From positions 50,770 to 114,769 of the forward strand of contig NZ_LMUJ01000064.1 of assembly GCF_009765975.1 (NCBI RefSeq): DNA of 64,000 nucleotides, written 5' to 3'. The translations under genes were made by a program, and so were the position numbers. The notes under the pieces are model-generated. The model made no database searches. It was not told the DNA's origin and saw nothing but the letters and a program-made list of their open reading frames with translations. Within the stretch, counting starts at the first letter, position 1; each line of letters opens with the position of its first letter. This DNA is from Acidisphaera sp. S103. GTDB lineage: Bacteria > Pseudomonadota > Alphaproteobacteria > Acetobacterales > Acetobacteraceae. This document shows, in pieces, positions 17,244-25,458 of the stretch.

Positions 17244-18059
17244 TTAGTTGCGCCGACCGGGGGCGATGTCCACCAGCATGCCGCCATCCACCGGCAGTGA
17301 TACGCCGGTGATGAAATCGGCTTCGTCGGACGCCAGGAATAACGCCGCGTTGGCGACGTCCCAGGCGGTGCCCTGACGGCCTCGCAGGGGGACACGGGCA
17401 TCGCGTTCGCGCATGATTTCGTCGCGCGGCTTGTTGATGGTCCGGGACCGCACATCGACGGCCATCGGTGTCGCCATCAGGCCCGGCAGGATGGCATTCG
17501 CGCGGATGCCGAATTCGGCATTGCGGATCGCCAGTTGCTGCGTGAAGGCGATCATGCCGGCTTTCGTCGTCTTGTAGGCGACGTTCGGGTAGTTTTCCCA
17601 CGCGGAAATCGACGAAATCATCAGGATCACGCCGGATTTCTGTGCGCGCATGATCGGCAGTGCGTGCTTGCAGGCCATGACCGCGCCGCGGAGGTTCACG
17701 GTGTTGATGAAGTCGAACGCGTCCTCGGTGATTTCCGTCACCGGTGCGTCGCCGCCGGCCACCGAGATGCCGACATTGTAGTGCAGGATGTCGATACGGC
17801 TGAAGCGTGCATGCGCGGCTTCGATGGCAGCCTTCAATTCGGATTCATGCGCCACGTCGGCGCGGGCGGTTTCACATTCGCCACCTTCCGCGCGAACCAT
17901 CGCGGCGGTTTCATCGGCGGACGCCAGATCGCGGTCCACCGCGAAAATCCGAGCACCCTCCTGGGCGAAACGCAACACGGTGGCTCGGCCGTTGCCCAGG
18001 GTTTCGCCCGCGCTTTGCCCAGCACCGATGATGACGGCGACTTTGTCTTTCAGACGCAT
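17244..18059 (-). CDS. SDR family oxidoreductase
   Basis: This 271-residue classical short-chain dehydrogenase has a glycine-rich nucleotide loop GAGQSAGETLGNG (residues 12-24), with two or more extra residues compared with TGxxxGxG. It has VDRD after beta 2 (favouring NAD+), N95 in HYNVG, and the catalytic triad S150, Y162, K166 (AYKTTKAG). PLRGRQGTAWDVANAALFLASDEADFITG is the usual C-terminal region. AAGGAGAA precedes the ATG at 18059. It sits ten bases after the acyl-CoA dehydrogenase gene, so it probably oxidises a hydroxyacyl or alcohol intermediate of the same pathway. It is the last gene of the 21178-17244 operon. Confidence 0.9.
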   Translation of the reverse strand: MRLKDKVAVIIGAGQSAGETLGNGRATVLRFAQEGARIFAVDRDLASADETAAMVRAEGGECETARADVAHESELKAAIEAAHARFSRIDILHYNVGISVAGGDAPVTEITEDAFDFINTVNLRGAVMACKHALPIMRAQKSGVILMISSISAWENYPNVAYKTTKAGMIAFTQQLAIRNAEFGIRANAILPGLMATPMAVDVRSRTINKPRDEIMRERDARVPLRGRQGTAWDVANAALFLASDEADFITGVSLPVDGGMLVDIAPGRRN

Positions 18060-18069
18060 GGGTTCTCCT

Positions 18070-19251
18070 TCATATCCGTGGCATCCCGAGGCCACGTTCC
18101 GCGACGATGTTGCGTTGGATTTCGTTTGTTCCGCCAGCGATTGTGCCGGAGAACGCGCTGAGGAAATCGAACATCGGGCTGCCGAATGGTTCTTCCGCGA
18201 GCATGGCGAATTCCTGGCCTTCGACGCCGGCGATCCGGGTCATGAAGGAACAGATCCGCTGCCGCAGCACCGTGGCCGACAGTTTCACGATCGACGGCAA
18301 GACGCTGGCCGAGGCTTCGGGGGTTTCGCTTTCCGCCAGCACGCGCCGCAATAGCCGGCGGCCTGCTTGCATTTCGGCAAGAAAACTCATGAATTCGCGG
18401 CGGAGTTGGTCGTCGTGCAGCCAGGCCGCGTCGCTTTCCAGGGCTTTGCGATAGAACGTCTCGACCTCATAACGCTGCCGTTCCGCGCCTTCGAACGCGA
18501 TTACGCCGCGTTCTGAGGCCAGGGTGGCCTGTGCGACACGCCAGCCGTTGTTTTCTCGACCGATCATGTCCTCGGCTGGGATCCGGACGTTTGTCAGGAA
18601 CATTTCGCCGAATTCGGAACGGCCGTTGGCCTGGCGGATCGGCCGCACTTCTACGCCGGGGGAGCGCATGTCCATGATGAAGTAGGTGATGCCGCGGTGT
18701 TTTTGCGCGTCCGGATCGGTGCGGGTCAGCAAGATGCAGCGGTCGGCGTACATCGAGTACGAGGACCAGATTTTTTGACCGTTGATCACGTAATGATCGC
18801 CGTCGCGAACTGCTCGCGTGCGCAGCGATGCGAGGTCGGAGCCGGAGTTGGGTTCGGAGAATCCCTGGCACCAGACATCGCCTTTGGCCACGCCTGCCAG
18901 ATAGCGGCGCTTCTGTGCCTCGGTCCCGTGCGGGAACAGGGTGCCGGGGAGGTGGATCAGTGAGATAGTGAACATGCGGGCCTGTGGGGCGTCCGCCCTG
19001 GCCATTTCGTCGGCGATGACGATCAGGTGGCGTAACGTCAGGCCGGCGCCGCCGTATTCGACCGGCCAATGCGGAATGGCAAGGCCGACCTTGCTGCGTT
19101 CCGCCATCCACCAGCGTTGGAAGGCGATGAATTCGTCATTGTCGGCACGCGCCATGCGGGCCTTCCAGTCGGGGGGCACCACCTCGGCCAACCAATCGCG
19201 GATTGCCTGGCGGAAGGCCGGCAGATCGTTTTGTGCGTCCAGGATTGTCAT
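18070..19251 (-). CDS. acyl-CoA dehydrogenase, subunit-like (FadE-type)
   Basis: This 393-residue FAD flavoprotein of the acyl-CoA dehydrogenase family carries WCQGFSEPNSGSDLAS (about residues 131-146) and the beta-domain VINGQKIWSSY. The C-terminal segment is FSGTIAGGTNEIQRNIVAERGLGMPR. It should introduce a double bond into an acyl-CoA. It starts at an ATG that overlaps the stop of the second dehydrogenase by four bases. Closely coupled unequal pairs of this kind are known in steroid side-chain degradation to form alpha2beta2 heterotetramers. The SDR gene follows after ten bases. The substrate is unknown; a bulky or branched acyl-CoA would fit the pair arrangement. Confidence 0.9.
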   Translation of the reverse strand: MTILDAQNDLPAFRQAIRDWLAEVVPPDWKARMARADNDEFIAFQRWWMAERSKVGLAIPHWPVEYGGAGLTLRHLIVIADEMARADAPQARMFTISLIHLPGTLFPHGTEAQKRRYLAGVAKGDVWCQGFSEPNSGSDLASLRTRAVRDGDHYVINGQKIWSSYSMYADRCILLTRTDPDAQKHRGITYFIMDMRSPGVEVRPIRQANGRSEFGEMFLTNVRIPAEDMIGRENNGWRVAQATLASERGVIAFEGAERQRYEVETFYRKALESDAAWLHDDQLRREFMSFLAEMQAGRRLLRRVLAESETPEASASVLPSIVKLSATVLRQRICSFMTRIAGVEGQEFAMLAEEPFGSPMFDFLSAFSGTIAGGTNEIQRNIVAERGLGMPRI

Positions 19252-20342
19252 AGCCCCAGCTCCAACGCTGAATGCCCGGCGCGCGTCGCGGCAGCCAGTC
19301 CGGCGGCGGCCCGGTCGCGCAGGGCGGGGTTCGGCATGACCAGTACCTCGTTCAGGCGTGCGCGCTTCAGGAAGATCTGCGGATCGTAGTCCCAGGTGAA
19401 ACCGACGCCGCCGTGCAGTTGCACGCAGTCGGTGGCGATGAAGACAAAGGCCTCGGTGACTTCGGCCTTGGCGAGGGATGCCCAGATATCGGCGTCGGGT
19501 TCGTTCGTGGCGGTGCGGTGGACGGCGTGGGCCAGTGTCTCATCCATCACCGCCAGTTTGGTGGCGAGGTCGGCGGCCCGATGCTTCAGCGCCTGGAACC
19601 CGGCGATCGGCTGGCCGAACTGCTCGCGGGTTTTCATGTAGGCGATGGTTCGGTCGGTGACCGAACGGGCAGCACCGCAACTGTCGGCCGCCACGGCCAG
19701 TGCCATGGCTTGGATCAGCGTTTCACTGTTCTCCAGGAAGGCGGCGGGTTTGGCGTTTTGCATGCGGATGTCGATCACCTGCCGCGTGCGGTCCCACATC
19801 GGGACTGCGTTTACCTCGGCGCCGGCAAGTTCGACGATGACCCAGGTATCGCCGGCGGGTGCGAGAACGAACGCGGCGTCGGGCGCACCCAGGCAGCGCA
19901 GCGTGCCCGACACGCCCGATCCGGAACGTGTCAGGGCCGCCGCGTCCGGGTTGGTCGGGACGGCGGCACTGATCTCACCGGAGGCGATACGCGGCAGCCA
20001 TGCCGTCCGGACCGCCTCGGCGCCGTGTTCGGCAATGACCTGGGCGGCGGACAGCGTAGGAATATATGGCCCGGGTGCGGCCTGCCGTCCGAGTTCGGTG
20101 TGCAGGATGGCAAGGCCGTGGCAGCCCAGGCCAAGGCCGCCGTATTGCTCCGGAATGCCGCAGCCAAGCCAGCCGAGGGACGCGGCCTGCGACCACAATT
20201 CCCGATCCAGCGTGTTCTTGCCGTCGATGAATGCATGGACGGCGGTGCTGCCGCTTTGCTCCGCCAGCACGCCGGCGACGCCTTCGCGCAAGGCGTCGAG
20301 GGTCGCCTGGTCTACGGAGGCTGTTGCTTCAATCGTCGTCAT
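19248..20342 (-). CDS. acyl-CoA dehydrogenase, partner subunit
   Basis: This is a 364-residue member of the same fold as its downstream neighbour but clearly divergent. The middle domain is shortened and poor in consensus (SGSGVSGTLRCLGAPDAAFVLAPAG). The C-terminal helix bundle keeps typical motifs: REQFGQPIAGFQALKHRAADLA, and QLHGGVGFTWDYDPQIFLKRA. This resembles the second chain of heteromeric acyl-CoA dehydrogenases, where one chain contributes FAD contacts and the other catalysis. GGAGG precedes the ATG at 20342. The four-base overlap with the next gene implies coupled translation and a 1:1 complex. Confidence 0.87.
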   Translation of the reverse strand: MTTIEATASVDQATLDALREGVAGVLAEQSGSTAVHAFIDGKNTLDRELWSQAASLGWLGCGIPEQYGGLGLGCHGLAILHTELGRQAAPGPYIPTLSAAQVIAEHGAEAVRTAWLPRIASGEISAAVPTNPDAAALTRSGSGVSGTLRCLGAPDAAFVLAPAGDTWVIVELAGAEVNAVPMWDRTRQVIDIRMQNAKPAAFLENSETLIQAMALAVAADSCGAARSVTDRTIAYMKTREQFGQPIAGFQALKHRAADLATKLAVMDETLAHAVHRTATNEPDADIWASLAKAEVTEAFVFIATDCVQLHGGVGFTWDYDPQIFLKRARLNEVLVMPNPALRDRAAAGLAAATRAGHSALELGL

Positions 20343-20359
20343 GCGAACCTCCGTGCGGC

Positions 20360-21178
20360 TCAGTAATGAACTGTCCGTCCTGCGCCCCCGGTCGCGGCGA
20401 CAAGTTCGCCGGAGACCGCCCAGGCCTTTTCGGAGGCCAGGAATACCGTGACGAATGCAACTTCCGACGCGTCCACCATGCGGCAGATGGCGTTGCCACG
20501 CGGCGAGTCAGGCAGGAAGTCCTGCCGCTCCGCTTCTTCCGGCGACACGCCCAGTTGGGTGGCTCGGGCGGCGAGCAGGCTGGGCGTGCGCTCCGTGCGG
20601 GTCGTGCCGGGATGGATGCAGTTCACCGTGATGCCGTGCCGGCCCATTTGGACCGCCAGCGTCTTGGTCAGATGCACGAGAGAGGCATTGCGGGCGCCGC
20701 CGCTGAGGTTGCCGGCATTACGGGCATTGGCACCACTGATGTTGATGATGCGGCCCCAGCCTTCCTTCTTCATGAACGGAATGACGGCGCGGGAACAGCG
20801 TAGCGCGCCGACGTATTTCACGTTGAAGTCTTGCAGCAAATCCTCATCGACGATGGTATCGATCGGGCCGATCGCGGTGGCCGAACCGCCTGGCGCGGAC
20901 CCGCTGTTGACCAGGATGTGCAGGCCGCCGAGTTGCTGGGCTGCCTCGGCGACCATGCGATCCACTTGCTCCTTGCTGGTGACGTCGGCCGCTAAAGGAA
21001 GGATGCGACGGTTCGTCTCGGCTGCCAGTTCGCGTGCCGTTGCTTCCAGATCGGCCTTGTTGCGGGCGACGATGGCGACATCGACGCCTTCGCGCGCCAG
21101 TTCGCGGGCGATGGCTTTGCCGATGCCGCGGCTGCCGCCGGTCACGATCGCATGCTTGCCGTGCAGTCCGAGGTCCAT
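20360..21178 (-). CDS. SDR-fold protein lacking the catalytic Tyr and Lys
   Basis: This 272-residue protein has an intact SDR nucleotide site, TGGSRGIGKAIA (residues 13-24), NSG in place of NAG at 91-93, and S148 in IINISGANARN. Where YxxxK should follow (about residues 161-165) the sequence is GARNA, so neither catalytic Tyr nor Lys is present. The rest, including the HGITVNCIHPGTTRTERT segment, is ordinary for the family. GGGAGA precedes the ATG at 21178; a longer upstream reading is not supported. It leads the operon with the acyl-CoA dehydrogenase pair. It may be a non-canonical reductase/isomerase or a binding protein; calling it a dehydrogenase would be unsafe. Confidence 0.82.
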   Translation of the reverse strand: MDLGLHGKHAIVTGGSRGIGKAIARELAREGVDVAIVARNKADLEATARELAAETNRRILPLAADVTSKEQVDRMVAEAAQQLGGLHILVNSGSAPGGSATAIGPIDTIVDEDLLQDFNVKYVGALRCSRAVIPFMKKEGWGRIINISGANARNAGNLSGGARNASLVHLTKTLAVQMGRHGITVNCIHPGTTRTERTPSLLAARATQLGVSPEEAERQDFLPDSPRGNAICRMVDASEVAFVTVFLASEKAWAVSGELVAATGGAGRTVHY

Positions 21179-21292
21179 GGCGTTTTCTCCCGTTGGTGCG
21201 ATTTTGTTGGTTCGGGGGGCATTGTTCTCTGGGAGGCAGTGTGGCGCAAGACCTGCTGACTTGGCGCCGAAACATCGATAGGCTGTGTCCCT
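21179..21292. promoter_or_regulatory. divergent promoter region
   Basis: These 114 bases separate the operon 21178-17244 (minus) and the luciferase-like monooxygenase gene starting at 21293 (plus). Promoters for both must lie here or within the flanking coding ends. No clear hexamer pair or operator was identified. Confidence 0.35.
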
Positions 21293-22315
21293 ATGAAAAA
21301 GATCGGTTTCCTGTCGTTCGGGCATTGGACGCCCTCACCGCAATCGCAGGCGCGCACCGCGAGCGATGTGCTGCTGCAATCCATCGACCTGGCCGTCGCG
21401 GCCGAGGAACTGGGCGCGGACGGGGCGTTCTTCCGCGTCCATCACTTCGCGCGCCAGTTGGCCTCGCCGTTTCCGCTGCTGGCGGCGGTGGGTGCCAGGA
21501 CGAAGCGCATCGAGATCGGCACGGCGGTGATCGACATGCGGTATGAGAACCCGCTGTACATGGCGGAGGACGCGGGGGCGGCCGACCTGATCGCCGGCGG
21601 GCGTTTGCAGTTGGGGATCAGCCGGGGGTCGCCGGAGCAGGTGATCGATGGCTGGCGCTATTTTGGCTATCGCCCGGCGGAGGGCGAGAGTGACGCCGAT
21701 ATGGGACGGCGCCATGCCGAAGTGTTTTTCGATGTGCTGCGCGGCAAGGGCTTCGCAAAGCCAAGCCCGCGGCCGATGTTTCAGAATCCGCCGGGATTGT
21801 TACGCCCTGAGCCCCATTCGGAGGGGTTGCGGGACCGGATCTGGTGGGGATCCGGGTCTAATGCGACGGCGGTCTGGGCGGGGACGATTGGCATGAATCT
21901 GCAAGCGTCGACGCTGAAAAATGACGAGACCGGGGAGCCATTTCACATTCAGCAGGCCGCGCAAATACGCGCGTTCCGTGCCGCTTGGAAGGAGGCGGGC
22001 CATGCGCGCGAACCGCGCGTCTCGGTCACCCGTAGTATCTTTGCGTTGGTCAACGATCTTGACCGGGCGTATTTTGGGCACAGCGGCGAGGATCAGGATT
22101 CGATTGGATTTATCCACGAGTCGACACAGTCGATCTTTGGGCGGACCTATGCAGCCGAACCGGATACCCTCATCACGCAACTGCGGCAGGACGAGGCCAT
22201 CGCCGAGGCGGATACGCTGTTGCTGGCCGTGCCGAACCAGATGGGTGTCGCCTATAATGCCCATGTTATCGAGGCGATTCTGACCCTTGTCGCGCCCGCC
22301 CTTGGCTGGCGCTGA
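21293..22315 (+). CDS. LLM class flavin-dependent oxidoreductase
   Basis: This 340-residue bacterial luciferase-like TIM-barrel protein starts with beta strand 1 (KKIGFLSFGHW). It then has ADGAFFRVHHFARQLASPFPLLAAVGARTKRIEIGTAV, the usual second and third strands with the flavin-facing His pair region, and LIAGGRLQLGISRGSPEQ, the phosphate-binding loop. Members use FMNH2 or F420; the organism class suggests FMN. It is a single gene on the plus strand between two minus-strand units. The 3' end faces the next luciferase-like gene 36 bases away. It is one of four LLM genes within about 12 kb. Confidence 0.87.
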   Translation: MKKIGFLSFGHWTPSPQSQARTASDVLLQSIDLAVAAEELGADGAFFRVHHFARQLASPFPLLAAVGARTKRIEIGTAVIDMRYENPLYMAEDAGAADLIAGGRLQLGISRGSPEQVIDGWRYFGYRPAEGESDADMGRRHAEVFFDVLRGKGFAKPSPRPMFQNPPGLLRPEPHSEGLRDRIWWGSGSNATAVWAGTIGMNLQASTLKNDETGEPFHIQQAAQIRAFRAAWKEAGHAREPRVSVTRSIFALVNDLDRAYFGHSGEDQDSIGFIHESTQSIFGRTYAAEPDTLITQLRQDEAIAEADTLLLAVPNQMGVAYNAHVIEAILTLVAPALGWR

Positions 22316-22351
22316 CGTCAATCGCCGATGGGCCAGGATGGGCATCTGCGG

Positions 22352-23392
22352 TCATTTGACCGGGCGCATCCGCGGGCGCACTTCCTGCAACAACAGATGT
22401 AACGACCGCATCATATGGTCGGTTGGCAGGATGGCGCCGAAATTCAATTCGGCCAGGATTCCGTCGATCCCGAGCTCGTCCTGCAACTCGGACAATCGTG
22501 CCGCCACGGTATCGGGCGAACCGATGACGACCTTGTCGCGCATGATATCGTCGTAGGTCAGCGTCCGCACCGTTTCCAGTTCGGCACGACGGCGGGCATT
22601 GGGTGAACCTTCCAGTTGTGACACCAGTTTTTGGTAGCCGGCCATGATGCTATCATACGCTTGGCTTTGGGCTTCCGCGTCGGTTTCGGCGACGTGCAGC
22701 GTCAGGCGAAGATGCACCTCGCCTTTTCCGGTGTGGCCTGCCGCCGTGTAGGCTTCTCGATACGCATGCAGATCGGGGGCGAGTGCGGCCAGCGAGCCGC
22801 TGCGCACGGCGACGAACAACGGATAGCCGAGGGCGCCGAGCACGGGAAAGGTGTCCTCGGATGCGCCGGCGATACGAATCGGCGGATGCGGCGTCTGGAA
22901 CGGACGCGGCACGGCTCGGGCCTGGTCGAAGTTGTGGTACTTGCCGTGAAACGAGAAACTCGTTTGCGTCCAGGCCAGTTTCAGCACTTCCAGCGTCTCG
23001 TAAAACCGGTCGCGGCTTTCGGAATAGGGCACGCCATAGGCGGCATAGGCGCGCGGATTGCCGCTGCGGCCGACGCCCATCAACAATCGGCCACGGCTGA
23101 TTTGGTCGACCGTGGCGGTTTCCTCGGCCAAGCGTAACGGATGGGTCAGCGGCAGGACCTGCACCCCGGTGCCCAGCTTCAGCCGCGTCGTGCGTCCGGC
23201 AATGGTGGCCAGCACCGATAGCGGCGCGCTCATGACCGAGCGTTCGGCTTGCTGGTGGATTTCGGCGAGCCAGACGGCGTCCAGGCCCCAGTCCTCCGCC
23301 TGGCACACCTGGTCGAGGCCCATCGCGAACGCGTCGGCATCGGATTGATTCGTCGTCTGACGATGAAATTCGTGGTACCAGCCAATTTCCAT
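22352..23392 (-). CDS. LLM class flavin-dependent oxidoreductase
   Basis: This 346-residue luciferase-like protein opens with MEIGWYHEFHRQ. It continues with GLDAVWLAEIHQQ, LSVLATIAGRTTRLKLGTGVQVLPLTHPLRLAEETATVDQISRGRLLMGVGRSGNPRAYAAYG, a strong match to alkanal-type (LuxA-like) monooxygenases. VIGSPDTVAARLSELQDELG near the C-terminus is standard. The start was set at the ATG at 23392 on similarity, as the upstream 21 codons to 23455 are not family-like. It diverges from the next LLM gene (23498), sharing a 105-base promoter region. The substrate is unknown. Confidence 0.87.
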   Translation of the reverse strand: MEIGWYHEFHRQTTNQSDADAFAMGLDQVCQAEDWGLDAVWLAEIHQQAERSVMSAPLSVLATIAGRTTRLKLGTGVQVLPLTHPLRLAEETATVDQISRGRLLMGVGRSGNPRAYAAYGVPYSESRDRFYETLEVLKLAWTQTSFSFHGKYHNFDQARAVPRPFQTPHPPIRIAGASEDTFPVLGALGYPLFVAVRSGSLAALAPDLHAYREAYTAAGHTGKGEVHLRLTLHVAETDAEAQSQAYDSIMAGYQKLVSQLEGSPNARRRAELETVRTLTYDDIMRDKVVIGSPDTVAARLSELQDELGIDGILAELNFGAILPTDHMMRSLHLLLQEVRPRMRPVK

Positions 23393-23497
23393 GGTCGCTT
23401 CCCGTACAAGGCCGCGCAAAATAGGGGCGGACGCTCGGTTTGGCGAGTCGGCCAACCGCGTTTACGCTGCGCTGAGGGAAGGCAGGAGGAAAACGTA

Positions 23498-24544
23498 ATG
23501 CGGTTTGGTCTGTTCGGCAGCGCGGCGGCGCGGCGTGGCACGGGTGAATTCGACAGTTCGGAAGGCTTTCGCGACTTCATCGAATACAATGTCGAAGCCG
23601 AAGCGCTGGGCTTCCATGGCACATTCGTGGTCGAGCATCACTTTACCGGCTTTGGCCAGGTCTCGGCGACGCTCAACCTGCTGACCTGGCTGGGCGCGCG
23701 CACCCGGACGTTGCGATTGGGCACCGCGGTGATCGTGCTGCCCTGGCACAATCCGGTTTTGCTCGCGGAACAGGCGGCGACGCTCGATTTGCTGTCCGGC
23801 GGACGGTTGGATTTCGGTATCGGCACCGGGTACCGTTACAACGAATTTCTCGGCTTCGATGTCGGGATGGATGAGGCGCGGGAGAAGTTCGAAGAGTCGA
23901 TCGGGGTTATCCTGAAATCCTGGACCTCGGAAGAACCGTTCTCGCATAAGGGAAAGTATTGGACGTTCAACAATGTGATCGTCGAGCCGCCGCCATTTCG
24001 CAAACCGCATCCGGCGGTGTGGATGGGCGCGGGCAGCGACCGGTCGATCCGCGACGTGGCCAAACGCGGGTTCAATTTGTTGCTGGGTCAATATGCCTCA
24101 CCGGAGGATGTCGCGCACAACATCGCGGTATTCCGCGAAGCCGTCGAAGCCACCGGGCAAAGCTGGGATCCGATGCGGGTGGGGGTCACGCGGGCGTTCT
24201 TTGTCTCGGAAAGCGAACAGGAACGTGAGGACGCGCTGCAACGCCGGCTGGCGAACCGGACACGGCAATTGAAGCTGGCGACCACGCCGGACGGCACAGT
24301 GCTGGGTGGCCCCGATCGCGCCGGTGGCGATCCGGTTGAGGTCAACCTGAAAAGCGCGATTTACGGCACCCCCGATCAGATCGCGCGGCGGTTGCAGGAT
24401 TTGGAAGCGGCCGGTGTGGGATATGTGCTGATCAACGGTGGCGGGTCCGGCGGCGGTGAACGCGGCCGGCGCAGCCTGCGGCGCTTCGCGCATGAGATCA
24501 TGCCGGCCTTCACCGCACGGCAGGAAGCCCAGGCGGCGGATTGA
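23498..24544 (+). CDS. LLM class flavin-dependent oxidoreductase
   Basis: This 348-residue luciferase-like protein has an AGGAGG ribosome site before the ATG at 23498. Visible family features are MRFGLFGSAAA (strand 1), GFHGTFVVEHHFTGFGQVS with the flavin-site His pair, RTLRLGTAVIVLPWHNPVLLAEQAATLDLLSGGRLDFGIGTGYR, and IYGTPDQIARRLQDLEAAGVGYVLINGGG at the end. It shares its direction with the racemase-fold gene 91 bases downstream, and the two may be co-transcribed. A longer in-frame extension to 23249 is antisense to the divergent LLM gene and was not used. Confidence 0.88.
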   Translation: MRFGLFGSAAARRGTGEFDSSEGFRDFIEYNVEAEALGFHGTFVVEHHFTGFGQVSATLNLLTWLGARTRTLRLGTAVIVLPWHNPVLLAEQAATLDLLSGGRLDFGIGTGYRYNEFLGFDVGMDEAREKFEESIGVILKSWTSEEPFSHKGKYWTFNNVIVEPPPFRKPHPAVWMGAGSDRSIRDVAKRGFNLLLGQYASPEDVAHNIAVFREAVEATGQSWDPMRVGVTRAFFVSESEQEREDALQRRLANRTRQLKLATTPDGTVLGGPDRAGGDPVEVNLKSAIYGTPDQIARRLQDLEAAGVGYVLINGGGSGGGERGRRSLRRFAHEIMPAFTARQEAQAAD

Positions 24545-24635
24545 TAGTTTAAGCGTTCGATTCCGGCGGTGGAACCTCAGGGGGGGGGACTTGTGTCGAC
24601 CATCCCGAGCGTCGAAGAGATTGGGGAACAAATCG

Positions 24636-25451
24636 ATGGCCATACGAATCTGGCACCATAGCTTCACCGTGCTGGAAAAACTGCCGGCCTACGCGGACGG
24701 GCTTGCGCAGCATTTCCGCAAACTGGCGCGGCCGGACACCGAGGTGGTCATGCACGGCATGCACCCCGACACGTACCAGACCAACTACCCGGGCAACGAC
24801 ATCCAGTACGCCTACTTCCAGACACTGCACAGCCAGCAATTCGTGCTGGGCGCATTGGAGGCTGAGCGGCAGGGTTACGACGCCTTCGCGCTGATGACGC
24901 TGCCCGAACCGTCGATCGAGGATATACGCGCGATGGTGGACATCCCGGTCATCGGCTATGGCGAAAGTGCCATGACGGCGAGCGTGATGGTTGGCCGGCG
25001 CTGCGGCGTGCTGCTGTTCATTCGCGAAATGATCCCGATGATCGAGCGCAACGCCCGCCGCATCGGGCTGGGCGATCGTTTTGCCGGCGCACACGATGTC
25101 GGTTTCACGTTCAACGATGTGCTGGCGGCCTATGACAACGCCGACGACCTGCTGGAACGTTTCCGGCAGGCGGCACGCCGCCTGATCGCCCAGGGCGCCG
25201 ATGCCATCATCCCCGGCGAGGCGCCGCTTTGCCTGCTGTTGGCGCGACACGGCGTATCGGAGGTGGACGGCGTGCCGGTGATCGATGCCCTTGCGGCGAC
25301 GATCAAGGCGGCGGAAACGGCGGTCGATCTGCGGCGCTCGAGCGGTTTGGCGCCGGCAAAGCGCGGGTATTTTGGCGCCAGGCCGCCGCGCGAGCGGGTG
25401 CTTGAATTGCTCGATTTTTACGGTATCGGCCGGCTGCGCAACGGCGGCTGA
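24636..25451 (+). CDS. Asp/Glu racemase superfamily protein without catalytic cysteines
   Basis: This 271-residue protein matches the hydantoin/Asp/Glu racemase fold along its length. Examples are RIWHHSFTVLEKLP at the start, QGYDAFALMTLPEPSIEDIRAMVDIPVIG, and GADAIIPGEAPLCLLL in the second lobe. The first catalytic Cys position, which in the related protein encoded at 30957 reads GLCESAM, is GYGESAM here (Gly109). The second Cys position is occupied by PGEAP. Both general acid/base thiols are therefore absent and racemisation by the usual two-base mechanism is unlikely. A GGGGA site precedes the ATG. Possible roles are a C-C or C-N lyase, a decarboxylase-like enzyme or a binding protein. It is convergent with the UGSC-like gene. 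Confidence 0.78.
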   Translation: MAIRIWHHSFTVLEKLPAYADGLAQHFRKLARPDTEVVMHGMHPDTYQTNYPGNDIQYAYFQTLHSQQFVLGALEAERQGYDAFALMTLPEPSIEDIRAMVDIPVIGYGESAMTASVMVGRRCGVLLFIREMIPMIERNARRIGLGDRFAGAHDVGFTFNDVLAAYDNADDLLERFRQAARRLIAQGADAIIPGEAPLCLLLARHGVSEVDGVPVIDALAATIKAAETAVDLRRSSGLAPAKRGYFGARPPRERVLELLDFYGIGRLRNGG

Positions 25452-25458
25452 CCCGGTA

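Noticed and set aside
23249..23497. Upstream extension of the luciferase-like gene at 23498
   Set aside because: It runs antisense through the divergent luciferase-like gene, while AGGAGG and family similarity start at 23498.
24550..24580. tRNA T-loop-like GTTCGATTCC
   Set aside because: The flanking bases do not pair to form a T stem, and no acceptor stem or anticodon arm is present at the right distance.
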